Source of the DNA: JAAYZQ01 sp034428935 | Lineage (GTDB): Bacteria > Chloroflexota > Anaerolineae > JAAYZQ01 | Length of the DNA stretch: 64,000 nt | Direction of reading: 5' to 3' | Assembly: GCA_034428935.1 (NCBI GenBank) | Contig: DAOUHB010000101.1 | Coordinates: 1 to 64,000, forward strand | Part shown: one piece after another, positions 1 to 7,789 of the stretch | How the letters are laid out: every line of letters begins with the position of its first letter | How positions within the stretch are numbered: the first letter of the stretch is position 1 | The notes under the pieces: model-generated | The model's database searches: none | The model's input: only the letters and a program-made list of their open reading frames with translations | Told to the model about the DNA's origin: nothing | Position numbers and translations under genes: made by a program

Positions 1-270
1 CAGGGCCGTGAAGGTGGCCGTCAGTGCCGGGATGATGACCTCGTCGCCGGGCCCGATGCCCGCTGCCCGCAGCGCCAGGTGCAGGGCGTCGGTGCCGTTG
101 CCCACGCCCACGGCGTGGGCCGTGCCGCAGTAGGCCGCCCACTCGGCCTCGAACGCCTCTACCTCCTCGCCCAGGACGAACCATCCCCGGCGGAGCACCC
201 GGTCGATGGCCGCGTCAATCTGAGGGCGGAGGCGGCTGTACTCCCGTTGCAGGTCGCCCATCGGTATCAT
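1..270 (-). CDS. DegT/DnrJ/EryC1-family aminotransferase, N-terminal part
   Basis: The frame runs off the left edge, so only the first 90 codons (amino end) are present. It begins M-I-P-M-G-D-L and carries the GNGTDALHLAL segment followed by GPGDEVIIPA, which together mark the N-terminal PLP-dependent fold of the DegT/DnrJ/EryC1/StrS sugar aminotransferases. These enzymes transaminate a nucleotide-linked keto-sugar; the catalytic lysine lies beyond the edge. It is the last-transcribed visible gene of a minus-strand glycan cluster (GT2, SDR epimerase, this gene), with an 83-nt gap after the epimerase stop. Which keto-sugar is used cannot be told from this part. Confidence 0.9.
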   Translation of the reverse strand, partial: MIPMGDLQREYSRLRPQIDAAIDRVLRRGWFVLGEEVEAFEAEWAAYCGTAHAVGVGNGTDALHLALRAAGIGPGDEVIIPALTATFTAL

Positions 271-353
271 GGTATCCCTCTCACCTGAACCCTATCGAAC
301 GTGCGCTGCCGTCGGCGCCGATCCGGGCTCTCGGCGCCCGGGCTCCCGTTCAC

Positions 354-1406
354 TCAAGTCGCCGCCCGGCCGGGTGGGCCAGGGCACTCGTTCCAGTAAT
401 GATCGCCATACTGCCGGTAATAGTCCAGCGTCCGGCGGAGCCCCTCCTCCAGCGAGACGCGGGGGCACCAGCCCAGCTTGCTGCGGATCTTGCGATAGTC
501 TCCGTAATAATCTCCAATGTCGATGCGCTTGCGGTCGGTGGGCCAGGGTACCAGCCGGCAGCTCCCGCTGCCCGCCAGGCGCACCAGGAGTTGCGCCAGG
601 TTCAGCAGGTTGATGGGCTCGTCGGCCCCCAGGTTGTATACCTCGCCGTTGGCCTGGTCGTCGACCGCCGCACGCAACAGGGCATCGACGGCGTCGTCTA
701 CGTAGGTAAAGTCGCGCACCTGGCGGCCGTCGCCATAGATGCACAGCTCGCCCCCCTCGAGCACGATGCGGAACCAGTAGCCCAGGAAGGTCTGGCGGGC
801 ATCGCATACCCGCATCCGCGGCCCAAAGGTGTTGGTCAGGCGCAGCGAGGTGGCGCGGATACCATAGACGTTGTTGTAGACAATGTGGTACCACTCGCCG
901 GCCATCTTGTTGATGCCGTTGACGTCGGTGGGGTGCAGCAGGTGACGCTCGTCTACGGGCAAGTAGTCGGCGACGCCATAGATCTGGCGCGTGCTGGCAA
1001 AAATGACCTTGACGTCCGGGTTATTGTAGCGGCACGACTCCAGGATGGACAATTGGCTCCGGCAGTTGATCTCCAGGTCGGTGAAGGGATCGGTCATGCT
1101 GTCCATGTGGCTGACCTGGCCGGCCAGGTTAAAGAGATAGTCCTGGCCCTGCACCAGGCAGTCCATGCTCGAGCGGTCGCGCACGTCGGCGATGTTGATG
1201 CGAACCTGGTCCTCGATCCCCGCCACGTTGAACGGGTTGCCGCCGTATTGCGGGATGAGCGAATCGACGATGAGGACCTTTGCTCCCAGCGACAGCAGCC
1301 GGTGGGCCAGGTTCGAGCCGATGAACCCCAGGCCGCCGGTGATCAGCACCTTCTTGCCCTGGAATGATTCCAGGTAGGGGGGCTCCAGGCCAGGGTCAGG
1401 CAGCAT
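354..1406 (-). CDS. Extended SDR NAD-dependent sugar epimerase/dehydratase
   Basis: A 350-residue extended short-chain dehydrogenase. The N-terminal Rossmann motif GGLGFIGSN sits at about residues 24-32, and the C-terminal substrate domain contains YGDGRQVRDFTYVDD, typical of nucleotide-sugar epimerases and dehydratases. The active-site YxxxK is altered: the segment reads VNGINKMAGE, with Asn163 where Tyr is expected and Lys167 kept. This variant recurs in a subgroup of sugar SDRs, so it need not be a dead enzyme. A GGGGAGG ribosome site precedes the ATG, and the gene overlaps the GT2 gene by 11 nt, so the two are co-translated. The substrate is unknown; DegT next door suggests synthesis of an amino- or deoxy-sugar. 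Confidence 0.88.
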   Translation of the reverse strand: MLPDPGLEPPYLESFQGKKVLITGGLGFIGSNLAHRLLSLGAKVLIVDSLIPQYGGNPFNVAGIEDQVRINIADVRDRSSMDCLVQGQDYLFNLAGQVSHMDSMTDPFTDLEINCRSQLSILESCRYNNPDVKVIFASTRQIYGVADYLPVDERHLLHPTDVNGINKMAGEWYHIVYNNVYGIRATSLRLTNTFGPRMRVCDARQTFLGYWFRIVLEGGELCIYGDGRQVRDFTYVDDAVDALLRAAVDDQANGEVYNLGADEPINLLNLAQLLVRLAGSGSCRLVPWPTDRKRIDIGDYYGDYRKIRSKLGWCPRVSLEEGLRRTLDYYRQYGDHYWNECPGPPGRAAT

Positions 1407-2148
1407 TCTGCCCTCCCCGCCCTACGAGCTGCGGCCAGCGCAACGCCCACCACAGGCCCCAGAGTTGTTTTCCGGTACGCCAGACGCGCCGGAAGTTAAA
1501 GAACTGACTCTTGCCGTAGGCGCGGTGATAGTGGTGCACCGGCACCTCGGCGATGCGAAAGCCGGCGTCCTGGACCTTTTTCATCAGCTCCACGCAGATG
1601 ACGCCCGAGTCCGACTCCAGGTGCACGCGGTCAAAGATACTGCGCCGCATGAGGCGAAAGTCACAATCCACGTCTCGCAGGCGCAGGCCAAACGCCAGCT
1701 TGACCGTCCAGTGGTAGAGCCGCCCGATCACCACGCGATGCAGGGGGTCCGAGCGGCTGATCTTGTAGCCGTTCACCAGGTCGACGCCGTCGTGCCAGGC
1801 GGCAACCAGCCGCTCCAGCTCCCGCGGGTCGTACTGGGCGTCGCCGTCGGTGTAGAATATCAGCTCCTTGGTGGCGTGGGAAAAACCGCTGCGCAGGGCT
1901 CCGCCATAGCCCGTGTTTCTCTTGTGGTGAATAACGCGCAGCTCGGGGTAGCGCGAGGCCAACTCGTCCAGGACGGCCGCCGTGTAATCGGCGCTGCCGT
2001 CGTTGATGACCAGAATCTCGTAATCGTCGGCCACTTCTCGCAGGGCCATAAGGGCCGTCAAAACCATGCTCGGTATGGTCCCCCCGTCGTTGTATGCCGG
2101 AAAAAAGACAGAGATGCTGGGCCTGGGTTGCCTTCTTTGCTCTGCCAT
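1396..2148 (-). CDS. Family 2 glycosyltransferase (polyprenyl-phosphate hexosyltransferase-like)
   Basis: A 250-residue GT-A fold enzyme. It has the nucleotide-binding start FFPAYNDGGTI, the VINDGSAD motif near residue 48, and the metal-binding TDGDAQYD (DxD-type) near residue 97, followed by CDFRLMRR and the HYHRAYGKSQF region seen in DPM1/ArnC-like transferases. No C-terminal membrane pair is present, so it is a soluble or peripheral enzyme. It likely moves a sugar from a nucleotide donor to a polyprenyl phosphate or glycan. It is the first gene of the minus-strand sugar operon, driven by the promoter at 2183-2211, and overlaps the SDR gene by 11 nt. Confidence 0.88.
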   Translation of the reverse strand: MAEQRRQPRPSISVFFPAYNDGGTIPSMVLTALMALREVADDYEILVINDGSADYTAAVLDELASRYPELRVIHHKRNTGYGGALRSGFSHATKELIFYTDGDAQYDPRELERLVAAWHDGVDLVNGYKISRSDPLHRVVIGRLYHWTVKLAFGLRLRDVDCDFRLMRRSIFDRVHLESDSGVICVELMKKVQDAGFRIAEVPVHHYHRAYGKSQFFNFRRVWRTGKQLWGLWWALRWPQLVGRGGQNAA

Positions 2149-2182
2149 GACTCCGCAGTCTCCTTGGCTCGTGTGCCAGGGG

Positions 2183-2211
2183 ATTATAGCATCTTATCCG
2201 GGGTGCGTCAA
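2183..2211 (-). promoter_or_regulatory. Sigma-70-type promoter of the GT2/SDR/DegT operon
   Basis: Read on the minus strand: -35 TTGACG (2206-2211), 17-nt spacer, -10 TATAAT (2183-2188) preceded by TGC, an extended -10. The start point should fall near 2176, giving a short leader of about 28 nt with AAGGAG before the GT2 ATG. Confidence 0.8.
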
Positions 2212-2223
2212 ACGACCGGCAGC

Positions 2224-2250
2224 AAAATCCCCCACCTCGTGGCGGGGGAT
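2224..2250 (-). terminator. Intrinsic terminator after the YihY gene
   Basis: On the minus strand an ATCCCCC...GGGGGAT hairpin, with extra CCAC/GTGG pairing in its centre, is followed by TTTT. It lies about 45 nt after the YihY stop and just before the next promoter, so it separates the two minus-strand units. Confidence 0.7.
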
Positions 2251-2293
2251 CGGCTGCCCGAGGGCCCGGGCGCGGGCGGGAGGAGAAGGGGGG

Positions 2294-3433
2294 CTAATCT
2301 TCCGGCGCGGTGGGGCCCAGGACAAAGCCAAGCAACAGCCCCCCGGCAAAGAGGAGCGCGGCCGGCATGACACGGCGCAGCCCCTGCATGAGCCCGCTCC
2401 GCGGCGGGGGCGGCAGGGCCAGTGGAGCTTCCTGCACCAGGAAACCCTCCTCGACCCTGGCCTGGGGGGTTGCCAACAGGGCACCCGCACCCTGCCTGGA
2501 CCGGGCAGCCTCCTGCACCGTCTCCCGGCTGGGCCTACCCTCCGGAATGCGCTGCCCCTCTGTCACCCGCACGGCGCCTTCGTCGGGCACCACGCGCGAG
2601 CCGTGCCTCCGGGCGTAGACCTGCGTGAACTCGGCCCCGAACAAAAAGATCTGGGCCGAATAATAGATCCACAGCAGGATCAACACCAGGGAGCCGGCCG
2701 CGCCATAGGCCGACGTCGCACCGCTCCTGCCCAGGTACAAGCCGAGGACAAACTTGCCGATGGTAAAGAGCAACGTGGTGATCGCCGCGCCGATGAACAC
2801 GTCCTTCCAGGCAATCTCGGCGTCGGGCAGGTACTTGTACATCAGGGCAAAGAGCAGGGTAATGACCGCGAAGGAAATGACGACGTTTAAAATCTGTATC
2901 AGCCACGCGGCACCGGGGAACAGGCTCTCCAGGAAATTCCCCAGGCCCGAAAGAGCGGCGCTGATGACCAGCGAAACCAGCAACAGGAAGGCGATGCCCA
3001 GGATGAGGGAAAAGGACAGGGCGCGCTTTCGCACGGTTTGCAGGACCCCCGCGCCGGGAGCCGGCGCCACGTCCCAGACGGTGTTCAGGGCCTCTTGCAA
3101 TTGCGTAAAGGCTCCGGTGGCCGCCACGATCACGGTCACGATACCTATAACCACGGCCACGATCCCGGCATCCTGGTCCCAGCCGGCGTTGGACAGCATG
3201 GTGCCGATGGCCTGCGCCCCTTGCTCGCCGACCACCGAGGCCACCTGGCTCATGAGGTCCTCGCGCACGGACTGCCGTCCCAGGAAAAAGCCCGCAACGG
3301 CCACGATGATCAGGAGCAGGCCGGGCAGCGAAAAGATGGTATAGTAGCTAAGGGCGGCCGCCAGCCGGGATACCTTGTCCTCTTTCCACTCCTCAAACGT
3401 CTCTTTGAGCAGGGCCCATATTTTCTTGAGCAC
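2294..3433 (-). CDS. YihY/BrkB family inner-membrane protein
   Basis: A 379-residue integral membrane protein. The N-terminal part (KEDKVSRLAAALSYYTIFSLPGLL) is the hallmark opening of the YihY/virulence-factor BrkB (UPF0761) family, and about six membrane segments fill residues 25-280, including LIQILNVVISFAVITLLFAL and GAAGSLVLILLWIYYSAQI. Family members are about 290 residues; this one has an extra tail of about 90 residues, hydrophilic then ending in another hydrophobic segment (AALLFAGGLLLGFVLG). Function of the family is unsettled, once described as RNase BN. The gene follows the rhomboid gene by 57 nt. Confidence 0.9.
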   Translation of the reverse strand: MLKKIWALLKETFEEWKEDKVSRLAAALSYYTIFSLPGLLLIIVAVAGFFLGRQSVREDLMSQVASVVGEQGAQAIGTMLSNAGWDQDAGIVAVVIGIVTVIVAATGAFTQLQEALNTVWDVAPAPGAGVLQTVRKRALSFSLILGIAFLLLVSLVISAALSGLGNFLESLFPGAAWLIQILNVVISFAVITLLFALMYKYLPDAEIAWKDVFIGAAITTLLFTIGKFVLGLYLGRSGATSAYGAAGSLVLILLWIYYSAQIFLFGAEFTQVYARRHGSRVVPDEGAVRVTEGQRIPEGRPSRETVQEAARSRQGAGALLATPQARVEEGFLVQEAPLALPPPPRSGLMQGLRRVMPAALLFAGGLLLGFVLGPTAPED

Positions 3434-3489
3434 GAATATCTCCTCCTTGGTTCAGATGCGGAGACGCCCGGGAGGCGCCTGGTCTTGGC

Positions 3490-4167
3490 CTAGGCATGCT
3501 CCAGGCCCATCTGCTGGGCCCGGCTGCGGAACAGAACGCCGACGATGAGCCCGAAGACAAAGCCGCCGATGTGGGCCCAGAAGGCCACACCGCTGGTCTG
3601 GGCCGAGGTGGCGCCGAGGCTGGCAACGCCGCTCAACAACTGGGTCACGAACCAGAGGCCGAGAAAGACGAGGGCGCTGACCTGGGTAATGCCGGCCCTG
3701 AACCCGAGAAAGATCAGCATCCTGACCCGGGAGCCCGGGAACATGACGACGTAGGCCCCCATGACAGCGGCAATGGCCCCCGAAGCGCCAATGCTGGGGA
3801 TGTCGCTGCCCAGGTTAAACAGGATGTGGGCAAGGGAGGCCGCCAGGCCTCCGGCCAGGTAAAAGACGGTGTAGAGGACCTTGCCCATGACGGCCTCGAT
3901 GTTGTCGCCAAAGACGAACAGGAAGGCCATGTTGCCCAGGATATGGGCCCAGCCACCGTGCATGAACATCGAGGTCAGCAGAGAAAGCAGGTTGTCGCCC
4001 TCCTGGATCTCGGAAGGGACGACGCCGAACTGCATGAAGAACTGCTGCAGCCCGCTCTCGCCCAGGGTCAGCTGGTAGACAAAGACGAGAGCGTTCAGCG
4101 CGATAAACGCCCAGCTCACGATGGGCACGCTGGCGCCGCGTACGTCGGAATCGCCTACTGGAATCAT
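3490..4167 (-). CDS. Rhomboid family intramembrane serine protease
   Basis: A 225-residue, roughly six-TM protein. The catalytic Ser lies in GASG (Ser129) and the catalytic His in WAHIGGFVFG (His199), with the conserved MFMHGGWAHILGNM loop before the second TM segment, so the dyad looks intact. It would cut transmembrane helices of membrane substrates inside the bilayer. A reading frame continues 10 codons upstream, but AAGGAGG sits 6 nt before the second ATG (4167), so that start is chosen. Upstream of YihY on the same strand, likely co-transcribed. Confidence 0.93.
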   Translation of the reverse strand: MIPVGDSDVRGASVPIVSWAFIALNALVFVYQLTLGESGLQQFFMQFGVVPSEIQEGDNLLSLLTSMFMHGGWAHILGNMAFLFVFGDNIEAVMGKVLYTVFYLAGGLAASLAHILFNLGSDIPSIGASGAIAAVMGAYVVMFPGSRVRMLIFLGFRAGITQVSALVFLGLWFVTQLLSGVASLGATSAQTSGVAFWAHIGGFVFGLIVGVLFRSRAQQMGLEHA

Positions 4168-4281
4168 CCCAACCTCCTTGTAGCACTGCCGTGCCATTCA
4201 CGTACAGGGACGGCCGGCCGGACCTGCAAATGCCCGGCCAGCCGGCCGTCGAGGAACTCGTTGAACAGGATCCCTCTGAGG

Positions 4282-6006
4282 TCAGCTCTGATAAAGATCG
4301 TCGCGCCGGCCTCCCGGGTCGCTGCCACCCATTGCCTCGCGCCAGGCGTGGCGGACTGCATCTCGAAACTCTTCCCAGGGTCCCTCGCTTCGCATCTGCC
4401 AGTCTCGCTGGGCACCGCTCTCTATCTCGTCCCAACTGCGGCCCCGGTAACGCTCGTCGGTGGCCAGCTCGCAGCCATAGTAATAGGCGGTTTCGTAGCG
4501 GGTGTAGGGATATCCGGTGCTGCCATAGACCGACTGGTAATGGCGGCGAAACTCGGCATCCCGGCTCCGGCACCCATTTCCAATGACACTGCTCCGTTCG
4601 CGGGTCTCCTCGCCGGAGAAGGCGCGGGTCACCCGGTCCCAGGCGTGTTGCACGGCGCCCTTGAACTCGTCCCAGGGGCTGTCCGTCTGGTTTTCCCAGT
4701 TGCGGCGTATCTCGGGCTCGATCTCGTCCCACTCACGGTTCCGGTAATGGTCGCTGTTGGCCAGATCGTAGCCGTAGCGGTAGGCGGTGTCGTATTCGTC
4801 CAAGGAGTAGCCGCTGGCGCCATAGTTGGTGTGGTAATGGCGCAGGAAGTCCTCTTCGAAGGAGCCATAGTCATCTTCAAAGTCGTAGGCGTCGCGCACC
4901 TCGGTCCAGGCGTGCTGCACCGCTTGCCGAAAGTCGTCCCAGGGACCGCCTCCACGCCGCTCCCACTCGCGCCGCGCCTCAGGCTCCAACCCGTCCCATT
5001 CCTGGCCTTCGTAGCGCTCGTCCAGGGCTAGATCGTAACCGAAACGGTAAGCAAAGTCAAAGTCCAGATAGCTCCGGCCGGAATTGGCATAGTTTTCGTC
5101 GTAATGCTCCCGGAACTCGGGCTGCCAATCCTCATAGTCTTCGTAGTACAACTCGTCTCCCATGTCTACGGCCTGGCGCGCTTCTTCCCAGGCGTAGCGC
5201 ACGGCGGTGCCGAACTGATCCCATGGACCCTGGCCCCGGCTTTCCCAGTCCTGCCGTACTTCGGGCTCGATCTCTTCCCAGTCGCGGTCGTGGTAGCCGC
5301 GCCGGGCGACCAGGTCATATCCATAGTAGTAGGCGGATTCGTAGTGCCAATAAGGATTGCCCCCGGCCGCCAGGGACTGCTCATAGTGCCGGCGATAGAC
5401 CGGTTCAAAGGTGTAAAAGTTCTGTTCCAGCTCTACCTCGTCGGGCGGATAGGGCTCGTCGTCGCCTTTGTAGCCCGTCCAGCCCCTGGCCCGCCAGCCT
5501 GCCGCGCGCTCCAGCACGTCCACGGGTCCATGTCGCTCCAGGACCAGCTCGGCACGCTGGGCGTCGCGGTCGCCGGCCCTCACCACGACGAGGGTGCCGC
5601 CCCGGCGCACGCCCTCGGCGTACAACTGGGCTTGCTCCTCGTCGAGATCGGCTTCCATCAACAGGCCGACCAGGCCGCCAACGGTGGCCCCGGTACCGGC
5701 GCCCAGGAGAGCCGCCGCGATGGGGCCCGCGGCGACGATCGGCCCGATGCCCGTGATGGTCAGCGCTCCCAGTCCCAGCAGCAGGCCGCCAATGCCGCCC
5801 ACGAGGGCGCCGATGCCCGCGCCGGCCGCTGTTTCCTCGCCAATGTCTCCGGGAATTTCCGACCTGTCCAGGTAGCTTCTATAGTCGCCGTACGGGTCGT
5901 AAGCCATCAGAGTGATCTCCTGCCGGTCAAAGCCGTCAGCCACCAGATCTTGGATGGCGTCCCGTGCGATGGACACGTCGTCAAACAATCTGACGATGGT
6001 CTTCAT
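4282..6006 (-). CDS. Stress-protein-17M-like protein with four tandem C-terminal repeats
   Basis: A 574-residue protein. The first ~60 residues (MKTIVRLFDDVSIARDAIQDL...) resemble the general-stress protein 17M/YflT domain. A long glycine-rich hydrophobic stretch follows (roughly residues 60-115, glycine-zipper-like), then a small alpha/beta region to about residue 160. From about residue 195 to the end there are four imperfect repeats of about 80-90 residues, each with the pattern HY...Y...Y..AY.YGYDLA...Y....W..IEPE.R..WE....PWD.F..AV.HAW. The second and third repeats are the most alike. AGGAGG lies 10 nt before the ATG at 6006, which rules out a longer start. Likely a stress- or envelope-linked protein; the repeat function is unknown. 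Confidence 0.75.
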   Translation of the reverse strand: MKTIVRLFDDVSIARDAIQDLVADGFDRQEITLMAYDPYGDYRSYLDRSEIPGDIGEETAAGAGIGALVGGIGGLLLGLGALTITGIGPIVAAGPIAAALLGAGTGATVGGLVGLLMEADLDEEQAQLYAEGVRRGGTLVVVRAGDRDAQRAELVLERHGPVDVLERAAGWRARGWTGYKGDDEPYPPDEVELEQNFYTFEPVYRRHYEQSLAAGGNPYWHYESAYYYGYDLVARRGYHDRDWEEIEPEVRQDWESRGQGPWDQFGTAVRYAWEEARQAVDMGDELYYEDYEDWQPEFREHYDENYANSGRSYLDFDFAYRFGYDLALDERYEGQEWDGLEPEARREWERRGGGPWDDFRQAVQHAWTEVRDAYDFEDDYGSFEEDFLRHYHTNYGASGYSLDEYDTAYRYGYDLANSDHYRNREWDEIEPEIRRNWENQTDSPWDEFKGAVQHAWDRVTRAFSGEETRERSSVIGNGCRSRDAEFRRHYQSVYGSTGYPYTRYETAYYYGCELATDERYRGRSWDEIESGAQRDWQMRSEGPWEEFRDAVRHAWREAMGGSDPGGRRDDLYQS

Positions 6007-6021
6007 GGTAGATCTTCCTCC

Positions 6022-6061
6022 TGGCACCTGGTGCCCAAATACAACGCTCGTGCGACGAGCG
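6022..6061. promoter_or_regulatory. Two inverted repeats upstream of the repeat-containing stress gene
   Basis: GGCACC-T-GGTGCC (6023-6035) and CGCTCGT-GCG-ACGAGCG (6045-6061) are both perfect inverted repeats lying 17-55 nt before the start codon at 6006. They look like a repressor operator or a 5'-leader structure. I see no clear -35/-10 pair here. Confidence 0.4.
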
Positions 6062-6073
6062 GTTTCACACAAC

Positions 6074-6134
6074 AAAAACGAGGGGGTGAGGCCTCTTGTG
6101 GCCGTGCCCGGCCCCACGAGCCCTCCACCCCCTC
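6074..6134 (-). terminator. Intrinsic terminator between DUF3309 and the stress-repeat gene
   Basis: On the minus strand GAGGGGGTG (6126-6134) pairs with CACCCCCTC (6080-6088), with further pairing inside the arms, and TTTTT follows at once. It follows the DUF3309 stop by about 23 nt. Confidence 0.75.
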
Positions 6135-6156
6135 ACGTCACTGGGTGTCGTGTGAT

Positions 6157-6312
6157 CTAGATAATCCCGGTAAGCCACAGGATCAACAGCACGATCAACA
6201 AGAAACCCAGCAAGCCACCCGGGGCATAGCCCCAGCTTCCGCTATAGGGCCAGATGGGCAACGCTGCGATGAGCAGCAGAAACAGGACGATCAAGGCAAT
6301 GGTGACAAGCAT
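6157..6312 (-). CDS. DUF3309 small membrane protein
   Basis: A 51-residue, two-TM hydrophobic protein. The pattern ALPIWPYSGSWGYAPGG followed by a leucine/isoleucine-rich second helix ending LWLTGII matches DUF3309 proteins, which are short membrane proteins of unknown function. AAAGGAGAG just before the ATG at 6312 fixes the start and removes a 21-codon upstream extension. A TATAAT hexamer lies at 6374-6379 on the same strand, about 60 nt upstream, but I find no good -35. Confidence 0.85.
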   Translation of the reverse strand: MLVTIALIVLFLLLIAALPIWPYSGSWGYAPGGLLGFLLIVLLILWLTGII

Positions 6313-6505
6313 GTCTCTCTCCTTTCGGTTCCACAGTCCATGACTTGGCCGTTGTGACATTCTCACGGGCCACATTATACCGGAAGCAAGAGAACCATGA
6401 CAGGCGGGCTCGGTTTAAATTCACACTGTGTTGCGTTGGCAAAGGTTGGAATTCAGTTGTAATCCCGGGATCCCTGCCCGGCAAGCGCACAGGCATCTTT
6501 ATTTC

Positions 6506-6534
6506 TTGCTCCCCCGGCAAAAAACGGGTACAAT
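6506..6534 (+). promoter_or_regulatory. Promoter of trxB
   Basis: TTGCTC (6506-6511), 17-nt spacer, TACAAT (6529-6534). The start point would be near 6541, about 20 nt before the trxB ATG. Confidence 0.6.
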
Positions 6535-6561
6535 GGACAGAGAATGTTGAGGGGATGAAGC

Positions 6562-7512
6562 ATGGAAAAAGTGATCATCGTGGGCAGCGGTCCGGCAGGC
6601 TATGCTGCGGCCATCTATACGGGGCGTGCGCAGCTCGATCCTTTGCTCGTCGCCGGCCCGGCCCTGGGCGGGCAGGTCGCCATCAGCAGTGAGGTCGGCA
6701 ACTATCCTGGCTTTCCCGAGGATATTGCCGGGGCGGAGCTCGCCCAGTTGATGCACAAGCAAGCCGAACGTTTCGGTGCCCGAATCGAGCTGGACATTGC
6801 CACGGGGGTGGATCTCTCGCAGCGACCGTTCAAGGTCCAGACGTACAGCGGCGAGTATGAAACCCAGGCTCTGATTATCGCCAGCGGCGCCTCGCCCCGC
6901 AAGCTGAACGTGCCGGGTGAGAGCGAGTTCTCGGGTCGGGGTGTCTCCTATTGTGCCACGTGCGACGGCTTTTTCTACATGGGCAAAGAGATCGCCGTCG
7001 TCGGCGGGGGAGATGCAGCCGTGGAGGAGGCGACTTTCCTGACGCGCTTTGCCAGCAAGGTCCATCTCATTCACCGCCGTGACCAGCTTCGGGCCGAGCG
7101 GCTGCTGCAGGAGCGCGCCTTTCGCAACGAAAAAATCGAGGTCGTGTGGGATACCGTCGTCACCGAGGTGGTGGGCAACGGTGCGGTGAGCAGCCTTCGC
7201 CTGCGCAACGTCAAGACTGAAGAAGAGCGAACGTTGCCCGTGCAGGGTGTCTTTATCGCCGTCGGCTACTCGCCGAACACCGAATTCCTGGGTGGGCAGC
7301 TCGCCCTCCATCCCAACGGCTACCTCGTCAGTGATGAGCACGGACGCACCAACGTCGAAGGAGTGTGGGCCGCCGGCGATGTGACGGACTGGATCTATCG
7401 CCAGATCGGTACGTCGGTGGGCTCGGGCGTGAAGGTAGCCATGCAAGTTGAGCAGTACATTGCTGCCCTTGAGGATCGGGCGTATCCCGGCACTCCCGGG
7501 CACGAAGACTAA
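6562..7512 (+). CDS. trxB: Thioredoxin reductase (NADPH)
   Basis: A 316-residue, usual-length low-molecular-weight thioredoxin reductase. The FAD-binding motif GSGPAGYAAAIYTGRA begins at residue 8, the redox CATC (Cys131 and Cys134) sits in YCATCDGFF, the NADPH-binding GGGDAAVEEA follows near residue 153, and the C-terminal FAD motif is GVWAAGDVTD. It moves electrons from NADPH via FAD to thioredoxin in the cytoplasm. The gene is followed 16 nt later by a CxxC redox protein, so the two may work together. Confidence 0.96.
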   Translation: MEKVIIVGSGPAGYAAAIYTGRAQLDPLLVAGPALGGQVAISSEVGNYPGFPEDIAGAELAQLMHKQAERFGARIELDIATGVDLSQRPFKVQTYSGEYETQALIIASGASPRKLNVPGESEFSGRGVSYCATCDGFFYMGKEIAVVGGGDAAVEEATFLTRFASKVHLIHRRDQLRAERLLQERAFRNEKIEVVWDTVVTEVVGNGAVSSLRLRNVKTEEERTLPVQGVFIAVGYSPNTEFLGGQLALHPNGYLVSDEHGRTNVEGVWAAGDVTDWIYRQIGTSVGSGVKVAMQVEQYIAALEDRAYPGTPGHED

Positions 7513-7528
7513 TATGGAGGATAGGTAG

Positions 7529-7744
7529 GTGGAAAACACCCAGAAGGACACGATCGGCAAGGATATGCCCATCGGTGAGGTGGTGCAGAAATACCCCCAG
7601 ACCATTGAGGTGTTCCTGCGGCATGGACTGATGTGCTTTGGCTGTGCCATTGCCCGCTTTGAGAACGTCGAGCAGGGCGCGATGGCACACGGCATCGACG
7701 TCGATGCGTTGATGAAGGATCTGAACGCCGCCGTTGCAGCCTGA
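7529..7744 (+). CDS. DUF1858-type redox-disulfide domain protein
   Basis: A 71-residue protein starting at GTG. Residues 10-65 fit the DUF1858 (hybrid-cluster-protein-associated disulfide) domain: IGEVVQKYPQTIEVFLRHGL, then CFGCAIARFENVEQG, a conserved CxxC, then GIDVDALMKDLNAAV. Such proteins are often near redox enzymes; their partner is unknown. The 16-nt gap after trxB suggests that thioredoxin reductase, directly or via thioredoxin, may keep this disulfide reduced. Confidence 0.85.
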   Translation: MENTQKDTIGKDMPIGEVVQKYPQTIEVFLRHGLMCFGCAIARFENVEQGAMAHGIDVDALMKDLNAAVAA

Positions 7745-7789
7745 ACCGTAACGGGCAATGGCAGGCATGTCTGCCTTTGAGCGGCAGAG

